DNA of 64,000 nucleotides from contig NZ_LMPT01000022.1 of assembly GCF_001424425.1 (NCBI RefSeq), positions 345,260-409,259 of the forward strand. The letters run 5' to 3'. Under the pieces are notes generated by a model, which saw nothing but the letters and a program-made list of their open reading frames with translations, searched no databases and was not told where the DNA came from. This stretch comes from Acidovorax sp. Leaf191. GTDB taxonomy: Bacteria > Pseudomonadota > Gammaproteobacteria > Burkholderiales > Burkholderiaceae_C. A program made the translations under genes and the position numbers. Each line of letters begins with the position of its first letter. Positions within the stretch are counted from its first letter, which is position 1. Of this stretch, positions 8,595 through 17,622 are shown piece after piece.

Positions 8595-9259
8595 GCTTCG
8601 TGGTCCGGGCAGGCCGAAGGCTGGGCCTTCTGGAATGCAGGCAGTGCCATGCACGCCACGTGCACGCCCATGGTGAGCGGCAGGCCGTCCAGGTTCACCT
8701 TGAAACGCTGGGCATTGAAGATCTGCGGCACCAGGCAACAATCGGCCAGCGTGGGCGTGTCGCCCCAGCACAGCAGCGACGGCGGCAGGCCCTGGCTCTC
8801 GCGCTCCTGTGCCAGCAGGCCCAGCTGGCGCTCGAACGCCTCCAGCCCGCTGCGGGCCCAGTGGTGGTACCACGCGTTCTTGGCGTCCTCGTCCACCTTG
8901 AGTTCATGCACCAGGTACTTGAGCACCCGCAGGTTGTTGATGGGATGGATCTCGCACGCCACCATCTGTGCCAGCGCACGCACCCGTGCTCGTGCCAGCG
9001 GGTCGGCGGGCAGCAGCGCGGGCGTGGGATGCGTTTCGTCGAGGTATTCGATGATGGCCATCGACTGCACCAGCGCTGCGCCATCGTCGGTTATCAGCGT
9101 GGGCAAGAGCGCATCGCCCACGCGGCTGACGTAGGCCGGTTGCCGGTGCTCGCCTTTGACCAGGTGCACCGGCAGGTAGTCGTAGTCCAGGCCCTTGATC
9201 GCCAGCGCGATGCGCACGCGGTAGGACGCGGAAGAGCGAAAGTAGTTGTAGAGCTGCAT
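8591..9259 (-). CDS. maiA: maleylacetoacetate / maleylpyruvate isomerase (zeta-class GST)
   Basis: A 222-residue glutathione S-transferase fold enzyme. The N-terminal MQLYNYFRSSASYRVR carries the zeta-class SSxSxRVR glutathione motif, followed by a thioredoxin-like domain (to about residue 85, with LITDDGAALVQSMAI) and an all-helical C-terminal domain. The family isomerises maleylacetoacetate or maleylpyruvate to the fumaryl form. A fumarylacetoacetate-hydrolase family gene at 9998 and a MarR regulator lie next door, so a gentisate-type lower pathway (NagL-like role) is as likely as tyrosine breakdown. Substrate cannot be told from sequence. Its stop overlaps the start of pgeF. Confidence 0.85.
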   Translation of the reverse strand: MQLYNYFRSSASYRVRIALAIKGLDYDYLPVHLVKGEHRQPAYVSRVGDALLPTLITDDGAALVQSMAIIEYLDETHPTPALLPADPLARARVRALAQMVACEIHPINNLRVLKYLVHELKVDEDAKNAWYHHWARSGLEAFERQLGLLAQERESQGLPPSLLCWGDTPTLADCCLVPQIFNAQRFKVNLDGLPLTMGVHVACMALPAFQKAQPSACPDHEA

Positions 9260-9347
9260 GCGAAGGTCTCGGGATGGGTACGGCGCACTGCACGCCGGGG
9301 TGGTGGGCGGGGTGCGCCGTCGGCGCGTGTCGCCGGGCCGGGTGCAA

Positions 9348-9803
9348 TCAGGCGCCCGAGGCGCCCGCGGGGTCCTGGTGGTGGTAGACCACCTTGGTCA
9401 GCATGGCCATGAGGTCGCTGCGCTCCTGCGCATCGAGCGGGGCCATCAGGCGCTCCTGCACGCGCTGTGCGGCGTCGCGCATCTGCAGGGCCGCGACTTC
9501 GCCCTCCGGGGTGATCCACAGCAGCTTGCGGCGGCGGTCGCGGGTGTCGGGTTCGCGGCGGATCCAGCCGCGCTTTTCGAGCCGGCCGATCACCGAGCCC
9601 GACGTGGCCGCATCGAATGCGACGCGCGATGCCAAGGTGACCTGGTCCTCGCCCGGCTGGGCCAGCAGCTCGTGCAGGATGGCGAACTGCACCGGCGTCA
9701 CATCGAACCCGGCCGTCTCTTCCATGAAAAGTGCCACGGTCCGCTGGTGTGCGCGGCGAACCAGGTGGCCTGGCGTGTTGTGGAAATCGAAGCTCTTTGC
9801 CAT
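9348..9803 (-). CDS. MarR family transcriptional regulator
   Basis: A 151-residue winged-helix protein. The central part has the MarR pattern: helix-turn-helix around VTLASRVAFDAATSGSVIGR, then the wing with EPDTRDRRRK and LWITPEG. The ATG at 9803 gives the usual MarR length; the frame remains open further upstream without a good start. It is divergent from the FAH-family gene at 9998, with a 194-base gap where both promoters and an operator would lie. It probably controls this gene and the isomerase in response to an aromatic acid, which is inference from position. Confidence 0.85.
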   Translation of the reverse strand: MAKSFDFHNTPGHLVRRAHQRTVALFMEETAGFDVTPVQFAILHELLAQPGEDQVTLASRVAFDAATSGSVIGRLEKRGWIRREPDTRDRRRKLLWITPEGEVAALQMRDAAQRVQERLMAPLDAQERSDLMAMLTKVVYHHQDPAGASGA

Positions 9804-9997
9804 GGGCGCGAGTGTAGCCTCTGGCAGCGCGGGCCTTGCAGCCATGGCACACTGCCACTTTCGGGCTGGCTGCGGTGCCCCTGGGTCCACAGACCCCGTC
9901 GCCGCGCTTGTCACGGCCCGTTGCGGCCCGTGGCGGCTGGACAACGGCCGGGCCCGTCATTCACATCATCGAGCGACACAAGAAAAGAAAGGCAGAC

Positions 9998-10693
9998 ATG
10001 AGCTACGTGTTTTCTCCCGCGCCGGTGGCCAGCGTGCCCGTGGTGGGCAGCGGCGACCGTTTTCCCGTCCACCGCATCTACTGCGTGGGCCGCAACTACG
10101 AAGAGCATGCCAAGGAGATGGGCTTCACCGGCCGCGAGCCGCCCTTCTTCTTCATGAAGCCGGCCGATGCCATCGTGGTGGTCAACGCGGGCGAAACGGG
10201 CCAGCTGCCCTACCCCACCCTCACCGCCAACCTGCACCACGAGATCGAGCTGGTGGTGGCCATTGGCAAGGGCGGCAAGAACATCGCTGCCGCCGACGCG
10301 CTCTCGCACATCTACGGCTACGCCGTGGGCCTGGACATGACGCGCCGCGACCTGCAGAACGACATGAAGAAGCAAGGCCGCCCCTGGTGCATCGGCAAGG
10401 GCTTTGACGCCAGCGCACCCATCGGCCCCATCACGCCCGCAGCCCAGGCGGGCGACGTCGCCAACGCCGGCATCTGGCTGCAGGTCAACGGTGCCGACAA
10501 GCAGCGCAGCACCGTGGCGCAGTTGATCTGGAACATCGCCGAGACCATCGAGCACCTGTCCGCAGCCTGGGAGCTACAGCCCGGCGACCTGATCTACACG
10601 GGCACCCCCGAGGGCGTGGGCGCCGTGGTACGCGGTGATGTGCTGGAAGGTGGCGTGGAAGGCCTGGGCACGCTGCGCCTGACCGTGGTGTGA
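9998..10693 (+). CDS. fumarylacetoacetate hydrolase family protein (possible fumarylpyruvate hydrolase)
   Basis: A 231-residue FAH-superfamily protein of the short FAHD1/NagK size. It shows CVGRNYEEHAKEMG, then FMKPADAI, the metal-binding HHEIELVV segment, and the GYAVGLDMTRRD and TGTPEGVG motifs. Members cleave carbon-carbon bonds of acylpyruvates in a divalent-metal-dependent way. With the zeta-class isomerase and MarR gene beside it, hydrolysis of fumarylpyruvate to fumarate and pyruvate is the best guess. The ATG at 9998 begins MSYVFSP; a GAAAGG site lies upstream. Confidence 0.82.
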   Translation: MSYVFSPAPVASVPVVGSGDRFPVHRIYCVGRNYEEHAKEMGFTGREPPFFFMKPADAIVVVNAGETGQLPYPTLTANLHHEIELVVAIGKGGKNIAAADALSHIYGYAVGLDMTRRDLQNDMKKQGRPWCIGKGFDASAPIGPITPAAQAGDVANAGIWLQVNGADKQRSTVAQLIWNIAETIEHLSAAWELQPGDLIYTGTPEGVGAVVRGDVLEGGVEGLGTLRLTVV

Positions 10694-10790
10694 CCACCGA
10701 CGGCGCGTGCGCCGTGGCCCGCTGTGGACGGCCTTGCATTGGCCGGCCCTGCGCACAGGCCTTGGCGCCCGCGCCGCCCGCTACACTATG

Positions 10791-10840
10791 CTTTTCATAG
10801 CTGCTTGCGCATGCTGAACAAGCGGTAGCGGCCTATTTGA
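10791..10840. repeat. dispersed palindrome upstream of the Nudix gene
   Basis: CATAGCTGCTTGCGC and AACAAGCGGTAGCGG form an imperfect inverted repeat of the same family as the other CGCTTG/CAAGCG elements in the window. It occupies the 5' untranslated region of the Nudix gene. Confidence 0.55.
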
Positions 10841-10854
10841 ACCAAAAACCACGC

Positions 10855-11406
10855 ATGACCTTCCGCAGCCCCATCCAACACTGCCGCGCCTGCGGCACCG
10901 CCGTGGTCTACCGCCTGCCCGACGACGGCGATACCAAGCTGCGTGCCGTCTGCCCTGCCTGCAACACCGTGCACTACGAAAACCCGCTCAATGTGGTGGG
11001 CACGGTGCCCGTCATGGCGGATGGGCGCGTGCTGCTGTGCAAGCGCAACATCGAGCCGCGCCGGGGCAAGTGGACGCTGCCGGCCGGGTTCATGGAGCTG
11101 GAAGAAACCACGGCCCAGGGCGCCGCGCGCGAGACGGATGAGGAAGCCGGTGCGCAGATCGAGATGGGCCCGCTGTTCAGCCTGCTCAATGTGCCCCGCG
11201 TGGGGCAGGTGCATTTCTTCTACCGGGCCCACTTGCTCAGCGACCAGTTCAACCCGGGTTTCGAGACCATCGAGGCGCGCCTGTTCACCGAAGACGAGAT
11301 CCCGTGGGACGAGATCGCCTTTCGCACGGTCAAGGAAACGCTGGAGGCCTACTTCGCGGACCGCAAGGCGGGCAGCTTCGGACTGCACTGCATCGACATC
11401 GAGTAG
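10855..11406 (+). CDS. Nudix hydrolase with N-terminal zinc ribbon
   Basis: A 183-residue protein. The N-terminus carries a four-cysteine ribbon (C10, C13, C33, C36). The Nudix box runs from G78 to A100 with the catalytic REXXEE-type core (RETDEEAG) intact. Such enzymes hydrolyse nucleoside diphosphates linked to another moiety; the NudC-like arrangement of ribbon plus box suggests dinucleotides such as NADH, but the true substrate is unknown. The ATG at 10855 is chosen over a TTG six codons upstream. A copy of the dispersed palindrome lies just upstream. Confidence 0.85.
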   Translation: MTFRSPIQHCRACGTAVVYRLPDDGDTKLRAVCPACNTVHYENPLNVVGTVPVMADGRVLLCKRNIEPRRGKWTLPAGFMELEETTAQGAARETDEEAGAQIEMGPLFSLLNVPRVGQVHFFYRAHLLSDQFNPGFETIEARLFTEDEIPWDEIAFRTVKETLEAYFADRKAGSFGLHCIDIE

Positions 11407-11465
11407 CGAGCCGCGAGCCGCACAGCGACACGCTGGCGGTCGCACCCCACCCCACCCTACCCACC

Positions 11466-11690
11466 ATGCCCTTGCCTTCTGCCCCACCCACTGCGGCGGC
11501 ACCACCGGACGGGATGCCCAGCTACCGGTTGCTCACCGGCCCCGACGATGCCGCGTTCTGCCGCCGGGTGAGCGATGCGCTGGCGCTGGGCTACGTGCTG
11601 CACGGCTCGCCCGCAGCCACGTTCAACGGCCAGACCGTGATCGTGGCGCAGGCGGTCATCTGGCCGGGCGTTCGGCACACAACGCTGTAG
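11466..11690 (+). CDS. DUF1737 domain small protein
   Basis: A 74-residue protein. After a low-complexity Pro/Ala start it contains YRLLTGPDDAAFCRRVSDAL followed by GYVLHGSPAATFNG and an AQAVIWP end, the pattern of the short DUF1737 family found beside Nudix and housekeeping genes in Burkholderiales. Function unknown. It starts 59 bases after the Nudix gene on the same strand, so the two may be cotranscribed. Confidence 0.65.
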   Translation: MPLPSAPPTAAAPPDGMPSYRLLTGPDDAAFCRRVSDALALGYVLHGSPAATFNGQTVIVAQAVIWPGVRHTTL

Positions 11691-11757
11691 GCAGGCATCG
11701 GCGAGGCAACGCTGCCACGACCAGAGCGATGACTCCAGCGCTGCGCATGTCTGACCG

Positions 11758-14085
11758 CTAACCGCCCGTGCGTTCCTCGGCGGGCACCGGTGGTGCCGTC
11801 GAACCCGGTGGGTCGTGCGTCACCGGTGGCAGCCCGCCGGGCCCTTGGCCCGGCATCTGGGGCTGCGACTGCGGGTCGCCGCCGAACAACCCACGGATCC
11901 AGTCGCGCATCGCGCCGAGCGGGGCATCGGCCGGAGGCGGCATCTGCGACGGCGGCGGCGTGGTGTCGAACTCGTCGAAGAAGCGCTCCTGGCCGTCGAT
12001 CACCTTGGTGCGGATGGCCTGCTGCATGAAGTCGCCCACCATGGGCAGCGCGCTGCGGGCGCCCTGACCCCAGTGGTCGCTGCGCAGCGTGATGCGGCCG
12101 TCGTTGAAGCCCGCCCAGGCGCCCGCCACCACGTGGGGCTGCATCAGGATGAACCAGCCGTCCGTGTTGTCCTGCGTGGTGCCCGTCTTGCCCGCCACGT
12201 CGGCCTGGATGCCGTAGCGCGAGCGGATCGCCGTGGCCGTGCCCCGGTCCACCGCACCGCGCATGGTGTTGCGCAGCACCTGGGCGGCGCGCGCGTCGAA
12301 GACGGCCTCGGGCACGGGCTTGGCAAAGGTCTCCAGCACCTTGCCGTGGCGGTCCTCGATGCTGGTGATGAGCACCGGCTCCACATAGCGGCCCAGGTTC
12401 ACGATGCTGCTGTAGGCCGAGATCATCTCCTTGAGCGTCACCGGGCTCGTGCCGAGTGCCAGCGAGGGCACTTCTTCCAGCGGCGACTGGCGCACGCCCA
12501 GCGCCCGCGCCACCTCGGCCACGCGGGCCGGGCCCACCTGGTGCATCACCTGGGCGGTGATGGTGTTCTTGGACAGCGCCAGGCCGTCGGCCAGGCTCAT
12601 CGGCTGGTCGCTCGGCGGGCCGCCGTCGGTGGGGCGCCACACGCGGCCGCCACCCAGCGGGATCTCTACCGCGGCGTCCATCAGCATGTCGGTGGGCTGG
12701 GCGCCCTGCGCAAACGCGGCGCCGTAGACGAAGGGCTTGAAGGTGGAGCCCGGCTGGCGGCGCGCTGCCTGCACATGGTCGAACGGGTCCTGCGCGAAGT
12801 CGCGGCTGCCCACCCAGGCCAGCACGTGGCCGGTGACAGGGTCCTGCGCCAGAAAGCCGGCCTGCACGCGCGTCTTGTCGGCGCGCAGCTTCTGCAGGAA
12901 GGCCTCGTCCGCCAGCAGCGCCTTCTGGGCGTCCTCGGGCGTCTCGCCCTTGTCCACGGCCGCGCGGAACTCGGCGCTTTCGCGCACCAGCGTCTGCACC
13001 AGCTCGTTGCCCGGCCCCCAGCCGTCGCGCTTGCTCCAGGCGGCGTCGGCCACCGTTTGCAGCTGCTTGCCCTGGCGGGCCACGGCCTGGTTGGCAAAGT
13101 TCTGCAGCCGCGAGTCGATGGTGGTGCGGATCACCAGGCCATCGGCATACAGGTTGTAGCCATGGCTGTCGGCCCAGTCGATGAGCTGCTTGCGCAGCTG
13201 CATCGCAAAGTGCGGCGCCGGGCCCATGACCTCGGTCTGGCGCTCGAAGTTGACGCGCAGCGGCCGCTTTTGCAGGTCGTCGAACTGCGCCTGCTCGAGC
13301 TTGCCGCGCTTGACCATCTGCGACAGCACGGTGTTGCGCCGCGCCTGGGCGCGCTCGGGGTTGAGCACGGGGTTGTAGTAGGCCGTGCCCTTGAGCATGC
13401 CGATCAGCGTGGCGCTTTCCAGCACACTGAGCTTGTCGGCCGACTTGTCGAAGTACGTGCGGGCCGCCATCTCGATGCCGTAGGCGTTGTACAGAAACGG
13501 TACGGTGTTGAGGTACGTCTCCAGCACCTCGTCCTTGCTGTACGAGGCCTCGATCTTCACCGCCGTGATCGCCTCCTTGAGCTTGCGCGTCAAGGCCTGC
13601 GGAAACACCCGTGAACGGCCGATCTCGTCCGGGAACAGATTGCGCGCCAGCTGCTGCGTGATGGTGGAGCCGCCCTGCGGGTCCCCCCGCAGCGTATGAA
13701 CCACCGACGACGCCGTGCGGCGCCAGTCGAGCCCGAAGTGGTTGTAGAAACGGTGGTCCTCGGTGGCGATCAGCGCGTCCACCACGTGGGGCGAGATCTT
13801 GTCGAGCTCGACCCATTCGCGGTTCGCCCAGCGGTACTCGGCCAGCAGCTTGCCGTCCACCGACATGAGCTGCGCGGGCAGCTCGCTCTTGGCCTTGCGG
13901 ATGTCGGCGGTGGACGGCGTGAAAGGGATCAGCGCCAGCGTGTACACCAGCACCGCCGCGGGCACCGACAGCGCCCCCCAGAACAGTGCCAGGCGCAGCG
14001 GCCGGGGCATCCAGGCGAACAGGCCCGCCAGCCAGCGGAAGAACGCCGCGGCACGGGCCTTGAAGGAAAGCAGCAATGTGCGCAT
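11758..14085 (-). CDS. mrcA: penicillin-binding protein 1A (bifunctional transglycosylase/transpeptidase)
   Basis: A 775-residue class A PBP that polymerises and cross-links peptidoglycan. One membrane anchor is at about residues 33-54. The GT51 glycosyltransferase domain has E109 in ATEDHRFYNHFG and the QGGSTITQQLARN motif. The transpeptidase domain has the active serine in STFK (S447, K450), the SKN triad motif and KTG at about K633 (AGKTGTTQD). All catalytic motifs are intact. A Pro-rich tail ends the protein. A TTG directly before the chosen ATG is in frame but unnecessary. It follows ligA by 27 bases on the same strand. Confidence 0.93.
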   Translation of the reverse strand: MRTLLLSFKARAAAFFRWLAGLFAWMPRPLRLALFWGALSVPAAVLVYTLALIPFTPSTADIRKAKSELPAQLMSVDGKLLAEYRWANREWVELDKISPHVVDALIATEDHRFYNHFGLDWRRTASSVVHTLRGDPQGGSTITQQLARNLFPDEIGRSRVFPQALTRKLKEAITAVKIEASYSKDEVLETYLNTVPFLYNAYGIEMAARTYFDKSADKLSVLESATLIGMLKGTAYYNPVLNPERAQARRNTVLSQMVKRGKLEQAQFDDLQKRPLRVNFERQTEVMGPAPHFAMQLRKQLIDWADSHGYNLYADGLVIRTTIDSRLQNFANQAVARQGKQLQTVADAAWSKRDGWGPGNELVQTLVRESAEFRAAVDKGETPEDAQKALLADEAFLQKLRADKTRVQAGFLAQDPVTGHVLAWVGSRDFAQDPFDHVQAARRQPGSTFKPFVYGAAFAQGAQPTDMLMDAAVEIPLGGGRVWRPTDGGPPSDQPMSLADGLALSKNTITAQVMHQVGPARVAEVARALGVRQSPLEEVPSLALGTSPVTLKEMISAYSSIVNLGRYVEPVLITSIEDRHGKVLETFAKPVPEAVFDARAAQVLRNTMRGAVDRGTATAIRSRYGIQADVAGKTGTTQDNTDGWFILMQPHVVAGAWAGFNDGRITLRSDHWGQGARSALPMVGDFMQQAIRTKVIDGQERFFDEFDTTPPPSQMPPPADAPLGAMRDWIRGLFGGDPQSQPQMPGQGPGGLPPVTHDPPGSTAPPVPAEERTGG

Positions 14086-14112
14086 CAAAAACTCGAAAAA
14101 ATGAAAGGTGCC

Positions 14113-16218
14113 TCAGGCACCAGGGCCGGACAGCAGAGCCAGCATGCCGGCTTCGTCCAGCACCGGCACGCCCAGCTCTTCGGCCTTGGCCAGCTTGCTG
14201 CCCGCCTCTTCGCCAGCCACGACGTAGCTCGTCTTCTTGCTGACGGAGCCCGAGACCTTGGCGCCTGCGGCCTCCAGCATGTCCTTGGCCTCGTCACGGC
14301 TCAGGGTGGGCAGCGTGCCCGTGAGCACGATGGTCTTGCCGGCCAGCACCTGCGGTGCCTTGTCGGCACGGGCCGATTCGGACCAGGTCACGCCGCAGGC
14401 GCGCAGTTGCTCGACCACTTCGCGGTTGTGTGGCTGCTGAAAGAAGGTGTGCACGCTCTGCGCGACGATGGGGCCCACGTCGGGCACCTCCAGCAGTTGC
14501 TCCACGGTGGCGGCGGTCTCTTGCGTTGCGCCCATCAGCGCGTCGAGCGTGCCGAAATGCTTGGCCAGGTCCTTGGCGGTGGATTCGCCCACCTGGCGGA
14601 TGCCCAGGCCGAACAGAAAGCGCGGCAGCGTGGTCTGCTTGGACTTTTCGAGTGCGGCGAGCACGTTCTGCGCAGACTTCTCGGCCATGCGCTCCAGCGC
14701 CACCAGGGACGACAGGCCCAGGCGGTACAGGTCGGGCAGCGTGCGGATGACGTTGGACTCGACCAACTGGTCCACCAGCTTGTCCCCCAGGCCCTCGATG
14801 TCCATCGCGCGGCGGGCGGCGAAGTGCAAAATGGCTTCCTTGCGCTGCGCGGCGCAGAACAGGCCGCCAGTGCAGCGGTGGTTGGCCTCGCCCTTCACCC
14901 GCATCACATCGCTGCCGCACACCGGGCAGGTCTTGGGCATGTGGAAGTTGGGCACATAGCCGACCCGGTTGCCTGGCATCACACCCACCACTTCGGGGAT
15001 CACGTCGCCGGCGCGCCGCACGATGACGGTGTCGCCCACGCGCACACCCTTCTTGCGGATCTCGAACAGGTTGTGCAGCGTGGCATTGGTCACGGTGACG
15101 CCCCCCACGAACACCGGTGCCAGGCGCGCCACGGGCGTGATCTTGCCGGTGCGGCCCACCTGCACGTCGATGCCTTCCACCTTGGTGGCCATCTCCTGCG
15201 CGGGGTATTTGTGGGCCACCGCCCAGCGCGGCTCGCGCGTCTTGAAGCCCAGGTCGCGCTGCAGCTGCAGCGCGTTGACCTTGTAGACCACGCCGTCGAT
15301 GTCGTAGGGCAAGGCGTCGCGGCCCGCGCCCACCTGCTGGTGGTACGCTACCAATTCTGTAGCGCCTGTTGCAATCTGGACCTGCGCTGCGACCGGAAAA
15401 CCCCAGGATTTGAGCGTCTGCAGCAGCTCGAAATGCGTGCGGAACACCGGCCCGCCCTCCGCGGCCGGGGTGATGGCGCCCAGGCCGTAGGCAAAAAAGC
15501 TCAAGGGACGCTGCAGCGTGATGTTCGAATCCAGCTGCCGCACCGCGCCCGCCGCCGCATTGCGCGGGTTCACAAACGTCTTGCCACCCTGCTCGCGCTG
15601 GCGCTCGTTGAGCGCGTCGAAGTCGGCGCGGCGCATGTAGACCTCGCCGCGCACTTCCAGCAAGGGTGGCACGCCGTCGGGCAGCGTCAGCGGGATCTGG
15701 CGGATGGTGCGGATGTTGTGGGTCACGTCCTCGCCCACCTCGCCATCGCCGCGCGTGGCGGCCTGCACCAGACGGCCTTTTTCGTAGCGCAAGTTCATGG
15801 CCAGGCCGTCGAACTTGGGCTCGGCCACGTACTCGATGGCCGGGTCGGCGTCCGACAGGCCCAGCTCGCGCCGCACGCGGGCATCGAAAGCCTGGGCTCC
15901 CGTCGCCTCGGTGTCGGTTTCGGTGTGGATGCTCAGCATCGGCACCGCATGGCGCACCGGCGTCAGGCCCTCCATCACCGCCCCGATCACGCGTTGCGTG
16001 GGCGAGTCGGAGGTGATGAGGTCGGGGTGCTCGGTCTCCAGCGCCTGCAGTTCACGAAAGACCCGGTCGTACTCGGCATCGGGCACGGTGGGCTCGTCCA
16101 GCACGTAGTACTGGTGCGCCCAGCGCTGCAACTGGTCGCGCAGTGCTTTTATTTTGATAGCTGCTTGCGCAGGGCTGGTCTGCGCTGCAGACGAAAAGAG
16201 TTGTGATTGTTCAGTCAT
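14113..16218 (-). CDS. ligA: NAD-dependent DNA ligase
   Basis: A 701-residue LigA that seals nicks using NAD+. The adenylated lysine is K135 in EPKFDGLAMN. The Ia domain, OB-fold, four-cysteine zinc finger (CPVCG ... CTGGLFC), helix-hairpin-helix region and C-terminal BRCT domain follow in normal order. The ATG at 16218 is chosen; frame further upstream is only an extension. Two stretches look like copies of the dispersed palindrome turned into coding sequence: near the N-terminus (SSAAQTSPAQAAIKIKA) and in the middle (about 15346-15380). Part of a smc-zipA-ligA run. Confidence 0.94.
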   Translation of the reverse strand: MTEQSQLFSSAAQTSPAQAAIKIKALRDQLQRWAHQYYVLDEPTVPDAEYDRVFRELQALETEHPDLITSDSPTQRVIGAVMEGLTPVRHAVPMLSIHTETDTEATGAQAFDARVRRELGLSDADPAIEYVAEPKFDGLAMNLRYEKGRLVQAATRGDGEVGEDVTHNIRTIRQIPLTLPDGVPPLLEVRGEVYMRRADFDALNERQREQGGKTFVNPRNAAAGAVRQLDSNITLQRPLSFFAYGLGAITPAAEGGPVFRTHFELLQTLKSWGFPVAAQVQIATGATELVAYHQQVGAGRDALPYDIDGVVYKVNALQLQRDLGFKTREPRWAVAHKYPAQEMATKVEGIDVQVGRTGKITPVARLAPVFVGGVTVTNATLHNLFEIRKKGVRVGDTVIVRRAGDVIPEVVGVMPGNRVGYVPNFHMPKTCPVCGSDVMRVKGEANHRCTGGLFCAAQRKEAILHFAARRAMDIEGLGDKLVDQLVESNVIRTLPDLYRLGLSSLVALERMAEKSAQNVLAALEKSKQTTLPRFLFGLGIRQVGESTAKDLAKHFGTLDALMGATQETAATVEQLLEVPDVGPIVAQSVHTFFQQPHNREVVEQLRACGVTWSESARADKAPQVLAGKTIVLTGTLPTLSRDEAKDMLEAAGAKVSGSVSKKTSYVVAGEEAGSKLAKAEELGVPVLDEAGMLALLSGPGA
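15346..15380. repeat. partial dispersed palindrome inside ligA
   Basis: GCTACCAATTCTGTAGCGCCTG resembles one end of the CGCTTG-type element, in a variable loop of LigA. Weak and partial match. Confidence 0.35.
16147..16190. repeat. dispersed palindrome near the 5' end of ligA
   Basis: TTTTGATAGCTGCTTGCGC followed by a degraded right arm. It matches the left half of the element upstream of the Nudix gene and encodes about 14 residues of the LigA N-terminus. Confidence 0.5.
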
Positions 16219-16299
16219 GGGGTGCCCCACTGGGATTCTCCTGGGCAACACCCGGTTCCTTGCGCGCCAGCCGGACCAGCGTTGCGCTCATGTCTTGCA

Positions 16300-17439
16300 C
16301 TAGCTGAACAGCCTGCGCGCCAGCACCGACCCTGCCGACAGGTCGCGCCCGTCGAGCTGGTCGTACAGCAGCTCCAGGTCGGCCGTGATCGGGTCCATGG
16401 CCATCGCGGGCAGCGGGTGGCCGTTCTGGTCGCACAGCACGCCGTCCATGGCGTCGCACAGGGCCTTGCCCACGTCGCGCAGGCGGGCGAAGGGCTGCTC
16501 GGAGCGGTGCACCTGGGCAACGTCCAGGCTCAGGGTGATGTCGCGGATGGCGGACTGGTCCGGGTCGTCCGCCAGTGCGGCGGCGGTGTCGTATCCCAGC
16601 GTGAGCAGGGGCGGCAGGCCCGCGGCGCTGGTGGCGGGCAGCACCAGCCGGCCGGGCATGGCACCGGCCACAAAGCCCAGGCGGCCGGCGTTCTGCTGCA
16701 CATAGCCGGGGCTCCAGGCTGCCTGGCGGGCGCGCAGCATGAAGGCCAGTTGCGCGTCGTGGTCGCTGGCGAACTGGTCCAGCTCGCGGGCGCGGGCCAC
16801 CTCCTGCAGCATGTCGGGGAAGTCGGGCGCGGCATTGATCGCGTCGGCAAACGCCTGCACCTTGACCACGAACTCCGAGAATTCGATCTCATTGAGCGCG
16901 CCCATGCGGTTGGCCAATTGAACCCCCGCCTGGAAGGCCTGGTAGCGTTGGCCGGGCGCGGGCGTCTCCCACTGCTGGGTGGCTTCGTTCAAGCCTTCGA
17001 TGGCAAAGGGCTTGCTGCCTGCGCGCCGCGTGGGTGGCAGTGCCGCCAGTGCGGCATCGCCCGAGACGACATGCTCAGGCTGCAGCGGCGCGATCACATC
17101 GATGAGCGGATCCAGCCCCGGGCGGCGCTCCACCGAGAACGAGGGCACAGGCATCTGCAGCGCATCGGTCGGGTCCACCGCGTGTTCGGACGACGGGTCC
17201 GTGCCGCGGTCCAGGGCCTGCAATTCGTCGGGCGTGAGCTCCACCGCGCCGCCCCCCTCAAAGCCGGGCTCCTGGCGCAGCGCGGGCTCGGCCATGCCAC
17301 TGCCGGGCGTGCCCCGCTCGGCCTCCTGGGGCACCGCGCGCTTGGGGGCGTTGCGGCGCGATGTCCAGGTGTTGTAGGCCACGATACCGGCCAGCAGCAG
17401 GCCACCGATGATCGCCAGACTGAGTTGAAGTGTGCTCAT
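16300..17439 (-). CDS. zipA: ZipA-like cell division protein
   Basis: A 379-residue protein with an N-terminal membrane anchor (about residues 5-22), a basic stretch (TSRRNAPKR), a long Pro/Glu-rich linker and a C-terminal folded domain of about 140 residues resembling the FtsZ-binding ZipA domain. This is the organisation of ZipA, which tethers the FtsZ ring to the membrane. Position between smc and ligA is conserved in Burkholderiales and supports the call, since ZipA sequences diverge strongly. The start ATG gives a periplasm-facing anchor immediately. Confidence 0.82.
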   Translation of the reverse strand: MSTLQLSLAIIGGLLLAGIVAYNTWTSRRNAPKRAVPQEAERGTPGSGMAEPALRQEPGFEGGGAVELTPDELQALDRGTDPSSEHAVDPTDALQMPVPSFSVERRPGLDPLIDVIAPLQPEHVVSGDAALAALPPTRRAGSKPFAIEGLNEATQQWETPAPGQRYQAFQAGVQLANRMGALNEIEFSEFVVKVQAFADAINAAPDFPDMLQEVARARELDQFASDHDAQLAFMLRARQAAWSPGYVQQNAGRLGFVAGAMPGRLVLPATSAAGLPPLLTLGYDTAAALADDPDQSAIRDITLSLDVAQVHRSEQPFARLRDVGKALCDAMDGVLCDQNGHPLPAMAMDPITADLELLYDQLDGRDLSAGSVLARRLFS

Positions 17440-17622
17440 AAAAATGTTTTTCTAGCTATCCCATGGCCCGGTGTGCCACCCAGCCACCTTCGAGAGCCCC
17501 GCGCGCCGCGTTGCACCACCGGCGCAGGCCGACCCGCGCCACTTTAGGCGCTGCTGGGCCGGCAGGCCGTAGGCGGCACCCCCGCCCGGGCGCAGGTGCA
17601 CGGCGAATCATGCGGGTTCCGC

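Noticed and set aside
10700..10715. ACGGCGC/GCGCCGT hairpin after the FAH-family gene
   Set aside because: Only two bases in the loop and no T-run, so not called a terminator.
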